NCBI RefSeq assembly: GCF_017991995.1
Contig: NZ_JAGOPN010000007.1
Location: 1 to 64,000 of the forward strand
DNA from: Pseudacidovorax sp.
Lineage (GTDB): Bacteria > Pseudomonadota > Gammaproteobacteria > Burkholderiales > Burkholderiaceae_C
DNA: 64,000 bases
Direction of reading: 5' to 3'
Positions 8,547 to 16,856 of the stretch are shown piece after piece. Position 1 is the first letter of the stretch. Each line of letters begins with the position of its first letter. A program made the translations under genes and the position numbers. The notes under the pieces were generated by a model. It did not search any database and was not told where the DNA came from. It saw only the letters and a list, made by a program, of their open reading frames with translations.

Positions 8547-9166
8547 GAGCGCGGCTCCCCGTTGCCGGCCGCCGCCGTGGGCGCGGGCGGCGTACGGCCG
8601 CCGACCTCGAAGAAGGTGTACGACAGGGTGATCGTCTTCACGTCCTTGGAGATGCGCGGATCGATCACGAAGGCCACGGGCCACTGCTTCTTCTCACCGG
8701 CGTCCAGCGTGTACTGGTTGAAGCAGAAGCATTCCAGCTTGTTGAAGTACGGCGCGGCCTGCTGCGGCGCATAGCTGGGCACGGCCTGTGCAGCCATGCG
8801 GCGGTTCTGGACGTTCTGGAACTCGTACATCACCGTATGCAGTTCGCCGGGATGGACCTGCATCGAGCGCTGGGCGGGCGCGAAGTCCCACAGCCCGTGT
8901 GCATTGGCATCGAACTCCACCGTGATGGTGCGTGACAGGTCCACCTGCGTATTGGCCGGAACCTTGACCGCCGAGCCGCCCTTGGCGCCACCCGGCACGT
9001 CGAGTTCGGACCGGGCCAGCACATTGATGCCCGTGACCTCGCAGATGGCACGGTACAGCGGCACCAGCGCATAGCCGAAGGCGAACATGCCCGCCACCAC
9101 GATCGCGAGCTTGCCCACCATCTGGAGGTTCTCGCGGCGCAGGCGCCGGGCAAAGTGCAGGGCCAT
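8543..9166 (-). CDS. ctaG: Cytochrome c oxidase assembly protein CtaG/Cox11
   Basis: 207 residues: one N-terminal membrane helix (VGKLAIVVAGMFAFGYALVPLY) and a periplasmic immunoglobulin-like domain with the Cox11 copper-binding CFCF motif in NKLECFCFNQYTL. The VPLYRAICEVTGIN segment just after the helix is also diagnostic. It delivers copper to the CuB site of subunit I. It lies 9 bases downstream of the 36-residue peptide gene and overlaps the DUF2970 gene. Confidence 0.97.
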   Translation of the reverse strand: MALHFARRLRRENLQMVGKLAIVVAGMFAFGYALVPLYRAICEVTGINVLARSELDVPGGAKGGSAVKVPANTQVDLSRTITVEFDANAHGLWDFAPAQRSMQVHPGELHTVMYEFQNVQNRRMAAQAVPSYAPQQAAPYFNKLECFCFNQYTLDAGEKKQWPVAFVIDPRISKDVKTITLSYTFFEVGGRTPPAPTAAAGNGEPRS

Positions 9167-9175
9167 GGAAGATCC

Positions 9176-9286
9176 TCAGTGGCCCAGCCAGGCCATCCGG
9201 ATGATGAAGCCGATGAAGAACAGCACCGCGATGGAGGCCAACGTCAGGCCCATGCGGCGGTTGTTCTTCTTCTGGTCGGGCGTCAT
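9176..9286 (-). CDS. Cytochrome oxidase small assembly protein (36 residues)
   Basis: A very short gene between ctaD and ctaG. It begins MTPDQKKNNRRMGLTLASI and continues as one membrane helix (AVLFFIGFIIRMAWL) to a GH end. The basic N-terminus followed by a single helix matches the tiny peptide found at this position in the cox operons of many Burkholderiales. It fills most of the ctaD-ctaG gap, and its frame, composition and position support a real gene. A role in oxidase assembly is inferred from location. Confidence 0.85.
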   Translation of the reverse strand: MTPDQKKNNRRMGLTLASIAVLFFIGFIIRMAWLGH

Positions 9287-9311
9287 GGCAGCTGGGGACA
9301 CGTGTTCAGCC

Positions 9312-10946
9312 TCAGCCGATCACCTTGGTCGCGGTGGCGTCCAGGCGGGGCGGGTTCTCGAAGGTATGGAATGGCGCTGGCGACGGCACTTCCCACTCCA
9401 GGCCTTCGGCGCCTTCCCAGGGCTTCTGGGGCGCAGGCTCGCCCTTGCCTCGCATGGCGGGCAGCACGACGAAGAGGAAGAAGTACACCTGCGCCAGGCC
9501 GAAGGCAAAGGCACCGACCGAGGCGATGGCGTTGAAGTCGGCGAACTGCATCGGATAGTCCGCATAGCGACGCGGCATCCCCGCAAGACCCAGGAAGTGC
9601 ATCGGGAAGAAGGTGACGTTGAACGAGATCAGCGACCACCAGAAGTGCAGCTTGCCCCGCGCCTCGTCGTACATCACGCCGGTCCACTTGGGCAGCCAGT
9701 AGTACACGCCAGCGAACATGGCGTAGAGCGAGCCGGCCACCAGCACGTAGTGGAAGTGCGCCACCACGTAATAGGTGTCCTGCAGCTGGATGTCGATGGG
9801 CGCCACGGCCAGGATCAGGCCGGTGAAGCCGCCCATGGTGAACACGAAGATGAAGCCCACGGCGAAGAGCATCGGCGTCTCGAAGGTCATCGAGCCCTGC
9901 CACATGGTCGCGATCCAGTTGAAGATCTTCACGGCCGTCGGCACCGCGATCAACATGGTCGCGTACATGAAGAACAGCTGGCCCGTCACCGGCATGCCGG
10001 TGGTGAACATGTGGTGGGCCCACACGATGAAGGACAGGATGGCGATCGAGCTGGTGGCGTACACCATCGAGGCATAGCCGAAGAGCTTCTTGCGCGCGAA
10101 GGCCGGCACGATCTGGCTGATGATGCCGAAGGCCGGCAGGATCATGATGTAGACCTCGGGGTGACCGAAGAACCAGAAGATGTGCTGGTACATCACCGGG
10201 TCGCCACCGCCGGCGGGGTTGAAGAAGTGCGTGCCGAAGTGCCGGTCGGTCAGCGTCATGGTGATGGCGCCGGCCAGCACGGGCATGACGGCGATCAGCA
10301 GGTAGGCGGTGATCAGCCAGGTCCAGCAGAACATCGGCATCTTCATCAGCGTCATGCCGGGGGCACGCATGTTGAGGATGGTCACGATGATGTTGATCGA
10401 GCCCATGATCGACGAGGCACCCAGGATGTGCATCGCGAAGATGCCGGCATCCATGGAGGGGCCCATCTGCAGCGTGAGCGGTGCATAGAGCGTCCAGCCC
10501 GCTGCCGGTGCGCCGCCCGGCAGGAAGAAGGAGCCCACGAGCATGAGGGCGGCGGGAATCATCAGCCAGAAGCTGAAGTTGTTCATCCGCGCAAAGGCCA
10601 TGTCGCTGGCGCCGATCTGCAGCGGGATCATCCAGTTCGCGAAGCCCACGAAGGCCGGCATGATCGCGCCGAACACCATGATGATGCCGTGCATGGTGGT
10701 GAACTGATTGAACAGCTCGGGATTCACCAACTGCAGGCCGGGCTGGAACAACTCGGCGCGGATGAGCAGCGCCAGGATGCCGCCGATCATCAGCATGGTG
10801 AAGGAGAACAGCAGGTACAGCGTGCCGATGTCCTTGTGGTTGGTGGCGAACATCCAGCGGCGCCAGCCGTGCGGGTGGTCGTGGTGTTCGTCGTGCACAT
10901 CGCCACCGTGGGCGGTGTGGCCATGCGGGTCGAGGACTGCGCTCAT
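9312..10946 (-). CDS. ctaD: Cytochrome c oxidase subunit I (aa3 type)
   Basis: 544 residues with twelve membrane helices. Heme a and a3-CuB ligands are visible: MHGIIMVFG (low-spin His), the CuB His and cross-linked Tyr in [14 protein letters not shown], the HH pair in [11 protein letters not shown], and the HFHYVL pair near residue 400. The K- and D-channel landmarks of A-type oxidases are suggested by the same blocks. The N-terminal tail is unusually His/Asp-rich ([20 protein letters not shown]), possibly a metal-binding tail. It is the catalytic subunit that reduces oxygen and pumps protons. Confidence 0.98.
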   Translation of the reverse strand: MSAVLDPHGHTAHGGDVHDEHHDHPHGWRRWMFATNHKDIGTLYLLFSFTMLMIGGILALLIRAELFQPGLQLVNPELFNQFTTMHGIIMVFGAIMPAFVGFANWMIPLQIGASDMAFARMNNFSFWLMIPAALMLVGSFFLPGGAPAAGWTLYAPLTLQMGPSMDAGIFAMHILGASSIMGSINIIVTILNMRAPGMTLMKMPMFCWTWLITAYLLIAVMPVLAGAITMTLTDRHFGTHFFNPAGGGDPVMYQHIFWFFGHPEVYIMILPAFGIISQIVPAFARKKLFGYASMVYATSSIAILSFIVWAHHMFTTGMPVTGQLFFMYATMLIAVPTAVKIFNWIATMWQGSMTFETPMLFAVGFIFVFTMGGFTGLILAVAPIDIQLQDTYYVVAHFHYVLVAGSLYAMFAGVYYWLPKWTGVMYDEARGKLHFWWSLISFNVTFFPMHFLGLAGMPRRYADYPMQFADFNAIASVGAFAFGLAQVYFFLFVVLPAMRGKGEPAPQKPWEGAEGLEWEVPSPAPFHTFENPPRLDATATKVIG

Positions 10947-10994
10947 GTCGTTATTCCTTGGCTGACTCTCGGAGGGACTGCAATGGCGCCGGCA

Positions 10995-12164
10995 TCACTT
11001 GCCGCGCTGTGCCAGCACCTCGGCCGGCTGCACGAGCTGGCCTGTCTTGTTGGACCAGCTGTTCTTGGTGTAGGAGACGACTGCCGCGATATCGGTATCG
11101 GACAGTTGCTTCCACGACGGCATGGCGCCGTTGTTCTGGCCGTTGAGCAGCACATGGATCTGCTTCGTGTGGTCGGCGTCGAGCACCACGGCGGACCCGT
11201 CGAGGGGCTTGATGGGGCCGGCGCCCTTGCCGTTGGCCTGGTGGCAGGCCGCGCAGTTGGCGGCGTACACGCGCTCGCCGCGGGCCAGGATGTCGGGCAG
11301 CGTCCAGACCTTGTTGGGGTCGTCCTGCTTGGCGGCGGCTTCCTTCTTCTTGGTGTCGACCCACGCGGTGTAATCGGCAGCGGACAGGACCTTGACGTGG
11401 ATCGGCATGTACGCATGCTCCTTTCCACACAATTCCTGGCATTGACCATAGAAATCGCCAGTTCGCTCGGCGCGGAACCAGGTGTCGCGCACGAAGCCGG
11501 GAATCGCGTCCTGCTTGATGCCGAACTGCGGCACGGCGAACGCGTGGATCACGTCGTTGGCCGTGGTGATGATGCGGATCTTCTGCTTCTCGGGCACCAC
11601 CAGCGGGTTGTCGACCTTGAGCAGGTAGTCGTTGGGCACATCGCCCTTGGCACCAGCGTCGGACAGGGCACGGTGCGAGCTGTCGAGCGTGGAGATGAAG
11701 GACAGGCCTTCCCCTTCGCCCTTGAGGTAGTCGTAGCCCCACTTCCACTGGTAGCCGGTCACCTTGATCGTGAGGTCGGCGTTGGTGGTGTCCTTCTGCG
11801 CCACCAGGATCTTGGTGGCAGGCAGGGCCATCAGGATCACGATGATGAAGGGGACGATGGTCCAGACCACCTCGACCACCACGGACTCATGGAAGTTGGC
11901 GGCCTTGTGGCCCACGGACTTCCGATGCTTCCAGATGGAATAGAACATCACCGAGAAGACACCGACGAAGATCACGAAGCACAGCAGCAACAGCACGTTG
12001 TGCAGGAAGTGCTGCTCCTCCGAGATGCGCGTCGCCCCCACCGGAAGGTTGAGCTGGCGCACCATCGGGCCGCCCGGCAGATCCTCGACTGCATGCGCGG
12101 CGCCACTGAACGCCACGCCAGCCGCCAGCATCCATCTTGCCGGCACGGTCCAAATGCTCTTCAT
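10995..12164 (-). CDS. ctaC: Cytochrome c oxidase subunit II with fused cytochrome c domain
   Basis: 389 residues. A cleavable signal peptide (to about AAHA) is followed by two membrane helices and a periplasmic cupredoxin domain. That domain carries the CuA ligands: His in DVIHAFAVPQFG and the GQCQELCGKEHAYMPI cluster. A C-terminal extension from about residue 300 holds a heme-c motif, CAACH, with a distal Met in GAMPSW, making this a caa3-like fused subunit II. It accepts electrons from soluble cytochrome c and passes them to CuA. The start at 12164 is chosen because a signal peptide begins there. Confidence 0.97.
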   Translation of the reverse strand: MKSIWTVPARWMLAAGVAFSGAAHAVEDLPGGPMVRQLNLPVGATRISEEQHFLHNVLLLLCFVIFVGVFSVMFYSIWKHRKSVGHKAANFHESVVVEVVWTIVPFIIVILMALPATKILVAQKDTTNADLTIKVTGYQWKWGYDYLKGEGEGLSFISTLDSSHRALSDAGAKGDVPNDYLLKVDNPLVVPEKQKIRIITTANDVIHAFAVPQFGIKQDAIPGFVRDTWFRAERTGDFYGQCQELCGKEHAYMPIHVKVLSAADYTAWVDTKKKEAAAKQDDPNKVWTLPDILARGERVYAANCAACHQANGKGAGPIKPLDGSAVVLDADHTKQIHVLLNGQNNGAMPSWKQLSDTDIAAVVSYTKNSWSNKTGQLVQPAEVLAQRGK

Positions 12165-12230
12165 CGTGTTCACTTTTTTCAGACCTTCAAACAATCCACC
12201 GTCTCCACCATCCACCAGCGCCGCGCGAAG

Positions 12231-12773
12231 CTAGGCTTCGCGCAACGCGCTGCGGATCTCCCGTGCCAGTGCGGCCCGAAGCTCGGGACGCACATAGCGT
12301 CCCACGCAGACCGAACGCCCCTGCGCCGACACCTCGATCAGCGAGCGGTCGCTCGCCTGGGGCTCCACGCGCACCTGGTGCCGAAGAAATTCAGCCCGCT
12401 CGACGCTGCCGCCATGCTCGTGCTCGATCACGAGCCGACCGTCCTGCAGCGCGATGCGCTCGCCGTCCGTCGCATGCCGGGCATAGAACATGAACGCCAA
12501 TCCCACCGCCGCCAGTTCCAGCCAGGCGAATGGCAACACGAGCTTGGCGCCCTGCAGCCAGAAGACACCGGCGATCCCGAGAGACACCACGCACAACGAC
12601 GCATAGGCCCACCCGAGCTGGCTGGGCGTGATCGAGCAATTGCGCCGCAGGAACCAGTGGATGCTCTGGCCCGAAACAGTGGCGAAGCGAAACACGGGAT
12701 TCGGCACGGGCGGGAGGGGCTCTTTCGAGGGGGTGCCGCTGCAGCCGAGGGCCAGTCCCAGGGCCGCAAGCAC
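12231..12773 (-). CDS. DUF2244 membrane protein upstream of ctaC
   Basis: Up to 180 residues. The DUF2244 core begins near VFRFATVSGQSIHWFLRRNCSI, then two membrane helices in a hairpin (about residues 53-95 of the long form) and a soluble C-terminal part ending ALAREIRSALREA. The start is uncertain: ATG at 12773 gives an extra 22 residues resembling a short hydrophobic leader, and GTG at 12707 gives a 158-residue form that starts at the conserved domain. Proteins of this family are common at the head of cox operons; the function is unknown. 66 bases separate it from ctaC. Confidence 0.82.
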   Translation of the reverse strand: MLAALGLALGCSGTPSKEPLPPVPNPVFRFATVSGQSIHWFLRRNCSITPSQLGWAYASLCVVSLGIAGVFWLQGAKLVLPFAWLELAAVGLAFMFYARHATDGERIALQDGRLVIEHEHGGSVERAEFLRHQVRVEPQASDRSLIEVSAQGRSVCVGRYVRPELRAALAREIRSALREA

Positions 12774-12807
12774 TCAAGAATTGTAGCGTGGCACCCTGTT
12801 TCGGCAG

Positions 12808-12828
12808 TCGGGGCAAGCCCTGCCCCGA
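12808..12828. terminator. Hairpin downstream of the BioC-like gene
   Basis: Perfect 8-bp stem TCGGGGCA / TGCCCCGA with an AGCCC loop between the end of the BioC-like gene (minus strand) and the DUF2244 gene. No T-run on either side, so terminator function is only possible. Confidence 0.4.
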
Positions 12829-12856
12829 AGCCCCTTCGCGAGCGTCGCCTGAGCGG

Positions 12857-13771
12857 TTAGGCGCCGTCGCGGCCGCGTCGCAACATTTGACGCATGTCAT
12901 TCAGGCCGATGGCGCTTTCCGGGGCGACCGCCACCCGCGAAACCGGCTTGAAGGCATGGCCATAGATGATCTCGAAGGTCAGGGCGATGCGTCCGCCGTG
13001 CTCGTCGGACGCCAGGCCGGCCAGCAGGTCGAGCATCTGCGCGCGCCAGCGCCGCCCGCGCAGGGCCGGGAAGCGATCCCGATGCAGGTTGCGGCCCAGC
13101 GTGCGCAATTCGGCCAGCGCCGCCTCGGGCGTGCCCCAGGTCAGCACGATGCGCTCCATGTCCATGACCGGCTCGGCAAAGCCGGCATGCACGAGCATGT
13201 CGCCCCAGTCGTGCATGTCGGTGAAGGCATGGGCTGGCTCCGGCCAGCCGCGAGCCCGATAGGCGGAACGCAGTTCCATCAGTGTGTCGGGGCCGAGGCC
13301 GGAGAACATCAGGAAACCGTCGGTCGCCACGCGGCGGTGCCATTCGGCGATCAGGACCTCGGGGTCCGGCGCCATGTGCAACCCCATGTTGGCCCACAGC
13401 AGGTCGACGCCCCCTTCAGGCAAGGCGCCGAAGACTTGCGGCCGGCCGCCCCGCCAGCGCTTCGCGCTCCACCAGGGTGCGGCAAAGGCGGCCGCCGTGA
13501 GGGCGTGCAGGGCCGGCTCCGGCTCCTGCACATAGGCAGCCGCCTGGGGATAGCGCTGCGCCACCCGCTCATGCACCTCCAGGCCACCTCGAAGCGGCGA
13601 CCAGTCGGCCCAGTGCCGCGGCGTGGCCTTGATCCACTGCAGGCGCTCTTCCATCCGCCGGCCCACTTCCTCGTGGAGCCAGGGCGCCGCATCGCCGGGC
13701 GCCTGCCGCGCCCAGCGGCGGGCGGCCACCGGGTCGATGGTGGGCGGCCGGGATGCGGAAGAAGAAGACAT
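12857..13771 (-). CDS. BioC-like methyltransferase-fold protein
   Basis: 304 residues, resembling the C-terminal two-thirds of BioC (malonyl-ACP O-methyltransferase of biotin synthesis): VDLLWANMGLHMAPDPEVLIAEWHRRVATDGFLMFSGLGPDTL is the expected post-I/motif IV-V region, shown here only in part as VDLLWANMGLHM and GFLMFSGLGPDTL. The usual SAM-binding motif I (GxGxG after a hydrophobic strand) is not visible; that region reads LRGGLEVHERVAQRYPQAAA. So SAM binding is doubtful or non-canonical. No other bio genes are nearby. It is divergent from comF with 80 bases between the starts. Confidence 0.7.
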   Translation of the reverse strand: MSSSSASRPPTIDPVAARRWARQAPGDAAPWLHEEVGRRMEERLQWIKATPRHWADWSPLRGGLEVHERVAQRYPQAAAYVQEPEPALHALTAAAFAAPWWSAKRWRGGRPQVFGALPEGGVDLLWANMGLHMAPDPEVLIAEWHRRVATDGFLMFSGLGPDTLMELRSAYRARGWPEPAHAFTDMHDWGDMLVHAGFAEPVMDMERIVLTWGTPEAALAELRTLGRNLHRDRFPALRGRRWRAQMLDLLAGLASDEHGGRIALTFEIIYGHAFKPVSRVAVAPESAIGLNDMRQMLRRGRDGA

Positions 13772-13851
13772 GTCGATGAAGAGGCGCGCCGCGTGCGAAT
13801 CGTCACGGCGGCGGGCGGGGTCGGCGAGGGGCGCGCCAGTATATTGAGCCG

Positions 13852-14595
13852 ATGCCGACCTCTGCGCCGACCCGGCTTCGCCTCCCGGCTGCCCGACTGT
13901 TCAGCGCCCTGCTCGACCTGCTTCCCAGCCAATGCGCGCTCTGCCGGGCCTGGCCGGACGAGGTGCTCTGCCGCGCCTGTCTGGACCAGTTCGCCGTCCC
14001 CGTCCCGCGATGCCGGCACTGCGCACTGGCGGTGCCGCCGGGCCAGCCCGTCTGCGGTGCCTGCCTGCGCGATCCGCCGCCCCTGGACGAATGCGTCGCC
14101 GCCTGCGACTACGACTGGCCCTGGAGCGCCTGCGTCTCGCGCTTCAAGTTCGCGGGCGAAGCCGGCTGGGCGGCGCCGCTGGCGGCCGTGCTGCGCCGCC
14201 ACCCACGGGCGGCGGACCTGATCGACGCCGCCGACCTCGTGCTGCCGATGCCGCTGTCGCAGGAACGGCTGCGCGAGCGCGGCTTCAACCAATCCCTGGA
14301 ACTGGCACGCCGGCTGGCGCCGGGCCGCTGCAATGCCCACGTGCTGCTGCGGCCGGTCCACACACTGCCGCAGTCGGGCCTGAGCCGGGCCGACCGGCTG
14401 CGCAACCTGCGGGGGGCCTTCGCGGTGGAGCCCGCGCGCGCTCACGGCCTGCGGGGCCGCGCCGTGCTGCTGGTCGACGATGTGATGACCACCGGCGCCT
14501 CACTGAGTGCCGCCGCCCGGGTGCTTCGGCAGGCCGGCGCGGCGCAGGTGACGGCCCTGGTGCTCGCGCGCACGCCCGCCCCCGGCGACGCGTGA
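13852..14595 (+). CDS. ComF family phosphoribosyltransferase-like protein
   Basis: 247 residues. An N-terminal zinc-finger-like region has four CxxC-type pairs (CALC, CRAC, CRHC, CGAC), then a phosphoribosyltransferase fold with the PRPP loop VLLVDDVMTTGAS near residues 203-215 and the family signature RGFNQSLELAR. ComF/GntX proteins are linked to DNA uptake during natural transformation and related processes; substrate unknown. The next gene (trmL) starts 82 bases downstream. Confidence 0.92.
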   Translation: MPTSAPTRLRLPAARLFSALLDLLPSQCALCRAWPDEVLCRACLDQFAVPVPRCRHCALAVPPGQPVCGACLRDPPPLDECVAACDYDWPWSACVSRFKFAGEAGWAAPLAAVLRRHPRAADLIDAADLVLPMPLSQERLRERGFNQSLELARRLAPGRCNAHVLLRPVHTLPQSGLSRADRLRNLRGAFAVEPARAHGLRGRAVLLVDDVMTTGASLSAAARVLRQAGAAQVTALVLARTPAPGDA

Positions 14596-14676
14596 CGGAT
14601 GCACCATCGCCGCGTCGCACGGGGCCATCCAGCGGCGGTTAAGCTCGCCGCCCCTCCCTGCCTGGTCGACCGTCCC

Positions 14677-15147
14677 ATGTTCCGCATCGTTCTCGTCGAG
14701 CCCGAGATCCCGCCCAATACCGGCAACGTGATCCGTCTCGCGGCCAACACCGGCTGCGAGCTTCATCTGGTGGAGCCGCTCGGTTTCTCGATGGAAGACC
14801 GACTGCTGCGGCGGGCCGGCCTCGACTACCACGAGTTCGCCCGCGTCGAGCGCCATGCCAGTTGGCAGGCGCTGGTCGACCGGCACGCGCCGGCGCCCGA
14901 GCGCCTGTTCGCCCTCACGACGCGCGGCACGCGCATGGTGCACGACGTCGCCTTCCAGCCCGGCGACTGGCTGGTGTTCGGGGCCGAGACCCGCGGACTG
15001 GCGCCCGAACTGCGGGAGCGCTTCGCCCCGCCGCAGCAGTTGAAGCTGCCGATGCGGCTGGGCCAGCGCAGCCTCAACCTGTCGAACGCGGTGGCCGTGA
15101 CGGTGTTCGAAGCCTGGCGACAGAACGGGTTCGCCACGGAAGGTTGA
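14677..15147 (+). CDS. trmL: tRNA (cytidine(34)-2'-O)-methyltransferase TrmL
   Basis: 156 residues, the usual length for this minimal SPOUT (trefoil-knot) enzyme. Motif 1 is in LVEPEIPPNTGNVIRLAANTG; motif 2 is VFGAETRGLAPEL; motif 3 is the knot LPMRLGQRSLNLSNAVAV. It methylates the 2'-OH of the wobble base of certain leucine tRNAs. The start MFRIVLVEPEIPP at 14677 was preferred to an upstream in-frame ATG because the conserved protein begins there. Confidence 0.95.
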   Translation: MFRIVLVEPEIPPNTGNVIRLAANTGCELHLVEPLGFSMEDRLLRRAGLDYHEFARVERHASWQALVDRHAPAPERLFALTTRGTRMVHDVAFQPGDWLVFGAETRGLAPELRERFAPPQQLKLPMRLGQRSLNLSNAVAVTVFEAWRQNGFATEG

Positions 15148-15166
15148 GTCGGGGCGGCGCCAGGGA

Positions 15167-15189
15167 ACGTGTATCCGTTGGCTACACGT
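15167..15189. promoter_or_regulatory. Inverted repeat upstream of the DUF4148-like gene
   Basis: 7-bp arms ACGTGTA / TACACGT separated by nine bases, 100 bases before the start of the small secreted protein gene. A GGGAAC box overlaps its left edge (15163-15168) and resembles the -35 of extracytoplasmic-function sigma promoters. Operator or promoter identity is a guess from symmetry and position. Confidence 0.35.
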
Positions 15190-15288
15190 GAATCCAGGCA
15201 GAGGGCGCGGGCGTATCTGGATCAGGCCCCTGTGCAGCCTCACGGCGGCCAAGCGCCATCCCTCCACCTCTTACCAAGGAAGCCTCCC

Positions 15289-15570
15289 ATGATCCGCAAG
15301 CTCACCGCCGTTGCCCTCGCCACCCTGTTCACCGCGGGCGCTGCCCATGCCGTGGACGGCGAGATATCGCCCAACCCGCCGGCCCCCTTCCAGTCCACGC
15401 TGTCACGGGCACAGGTGCAGGCAGAGGCCGGCAATGCGCCGACGCCCAACAACGGCAGCACCGGCGTGCTCCAGGTGCGCGGCAACACGGATCGGGCCGT
15501 GGTCCAGGCCGGTGCGCGGGCCACGGCGCGCGAGGGCTGCGCCAACTGCGCCGAAGTCGGCACGCTGTGA
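15289..15570 (+). CDS. Small secreted protein, DUF4148-like
   Basis: 93 residues with a clear signal peptide (MIRKLTAVALATLFTAGAAHA). The mature part contains SRAQVQAEAGNA, which resembles the short helix of DUF4148 periplasmic proteins, and ends with two Cys in GCANCAEVGTL. AAGGA lies at 15276-15280, a good ribosome site. No enzyme motifs. Probably a periplasmic envelope protein, perhaps stress-induced in view of the inverted repeat upstream; unknown function. Confidence 0.75.
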   Translation: MIRKLTAVALATLFTAGAAHAVDGEISPNPPAPFQSTLSRAQVQAEAGNAPTPNNGSTGVLQVRGNTDRAVVQAGARATAREGCANCAEVGTL

Positions 15571-15592
15571 GCCGCCGCGGCGCGCCCTGATT

Positions 15593-16054
15593 TCAGGGGT
15601 AGCGCCGCACCACCGACTCGGCCACGCAGGCGGGCTTCGCGGCGCCTTCGAGTTCGATGGTGCTCTGCCAGACCATCTGGTAGCCGCCGCCTTCGATGGC
15701 TTCGCTCGACAGCAGCTTGATATGGGCCCGCAACCGGCTGCCGACCGGCACCGGCGACATGAAGCGCACGCGATTCAGGCCATAGTTGACCCCCATGCGG
15801 GCCTCGACCACTTCGACCGCGGTGTCGAAGAAGGTCGGCAACAGCGACAGCGTGAGAAAGCCGTGAGCGATGGGCGCGCCGAACGGGCCGGCCTTGGCGC
15901 GCTCCACATCCACGTGGATCCACTGGTGGTCGCCCGTCGCCTCGGCGAACTGGTTGACCTGGGCCTGCGTCACGGTGGTCCAGTCACTGGTGGCGATGTC
16001 CTGGCCGACGCAGGCGCTCAGGTCGGCAAGGGTCTGGAAGATGCGCTTGGTCAT
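15593..16054 (-). CDS. MaoC family (R)-specific enoyl-CoA hydratase-like dehydratase
   Basis: 153 residues, a single hot-dog domain. The hydratase-2 motif is present: VNQFAEATGDHQWIHVD (catalytic Asp and His) and then FGAPIAHGFLTLSLLPTF. The family hydrates trans-2-enoyl-CoA to (R)-3-hydroxyacyl-CoA in fatty-acid or polyhydroxyalkanoate metabolism. The substrate cannot be read from sequence. Its stop lies 22 bases from that of the convergent DUF4148-like gene, and it is followed upstream by the ParA gene on the same strand. Confidence 0.9.
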   Translation of the reverse strand: MTKRIFQTLADLSACVGQDIATSDWTTVTQAQVNQFAEATGDHQWIHVDVERAKAGPFGAPIAHGFLTLSLLPTFFDTAVEVVEARMGVNYGLNRVRFMSPVPVGSRLRAHIKLLSSEAIEGGGYQMVWQSTIELEGAAKPACVAESVVRRYP

Positions 16055-16146
16055 GCGGCGGATGATGCCCCGGGCCCGCCAGCCCTGCTGTCTGCGCCGG
16101 GACAGGAGCGGTCGGTGCTTTCCCGCAAGCGGCTGGCGCCAGGCCG

Positions 16147-16770
16147 TCAATCGTCGAGCCACTGGATCAGCGGCTGCCACTGCGCCAGGTCGCGCTCGTA
16201 GCGCGTGGGCGAAAGGTCGAACAGGGTCAGGCCGTGGGCCGCGAGCTGCACATAGTTCTGCGTCTCGCGCAGTTCCGTGACCAGCGGCATCTTCATCTGC
16301 ATGGCGAATTCGCGCAGCCGTTCGGCGGCCAGCGTGCGCGCCCCTACCCGCATGCCCACCAGGCCGATGCGCGGCGCCCTCTTGCCCGGCAGGCGCTCCG
16401 CCAGCCGGTCGAGGAAATCGCGGGTCGCGAAGATGTCGAACAGGCTGGGCTGCACGGGCACGACCACCTTGTCTGCCAGCGCCAGCACTTCCTTGAAACG
16501 CCAGCCATGCAATCCGGCCGGCGTGTCCAGCACGGCGTGGGTTGTCCCCGCGGGTGGACGCACGATGCTGCCCTGCCCCTGCGCCTCCCAGCCGCGGATG
16601 CCGACGGCCTGCGCCGGCCGCAGCGAGAGCCAGAGCCGCGAGGACTGCTGCCGATCCACGTCGCCCAGCATGACCGGATGGCCCCGGCTCGCGAAATAGC
16701 CCGCGATGTGGGTCGCAAGCGTCGACTTGCCCGACCCACCCTTCGGATTGGCGACGAGAACCACCGGCAT
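16147..16770 (-). CDS. Orphan ParA-family ATPase
   Basis: 207 residues starting MPVVLVANPKGGSGKSTLA, with the deviant Walker A (KGGxGKS) of ParA/MinD ATPases near residue 10; GDVDRQQSS gives the A' or switch motif and AVLDTPAGL the Walker B. No ParB gene or parS-like site was seen nearby, so it is not part of the main chromosome partition pair. It may position a cellular complex. An upstream ATG at 16833 adds residues not typical of the family and was not chosen. Confidence 0.88.
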   Translation of the reverse strand: MPVVLVANPKGGSGKSTLATHIAGYFASRGHPVMLGDVDRQQSSRLWLSLRPAQAVGIRGWEAQGQGSIVRPPAGTTHAVLDTPAGLHGWRFKEVLALADKVVVPVQPSLFDIFATRDFLDRLAERLPGKRAPRIGLVGMRVGARTLAAERLREFAMQMKMPLVTELRETQNYVQLAAHGLTLFDLSPTRYERDLAQWQPLIQWLDD

Positions 16771-16856
16771 GCAGCGCTCCTGGCGTTGAACCAGGCTGCA
16801 TGGTAGGCCCAGCCGATGCCGGCAGGCCGACACGCGTTTGCGCTATGGTCGCCGCC

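Noticed and set aside
9087-12860. A very long open frame on the plus strand across the oxidase genes
   Set aside because: It lies antisense to ctaG, ctaD and ctaC, its product has no domain, and long stop-free antisense frames are expected at this GC content.
15168-15188. The inverted repeat as a terminator for trmL
   Set aside because: The stem has mixed composition with a nine-base loop and no T-run, so an operator reading is more natural, though unproven.
16147-16770. ParA gene as part of a ParAB partition locus
   Set aside because: No ParB-like gene or parS-like palindrome lies next to it.
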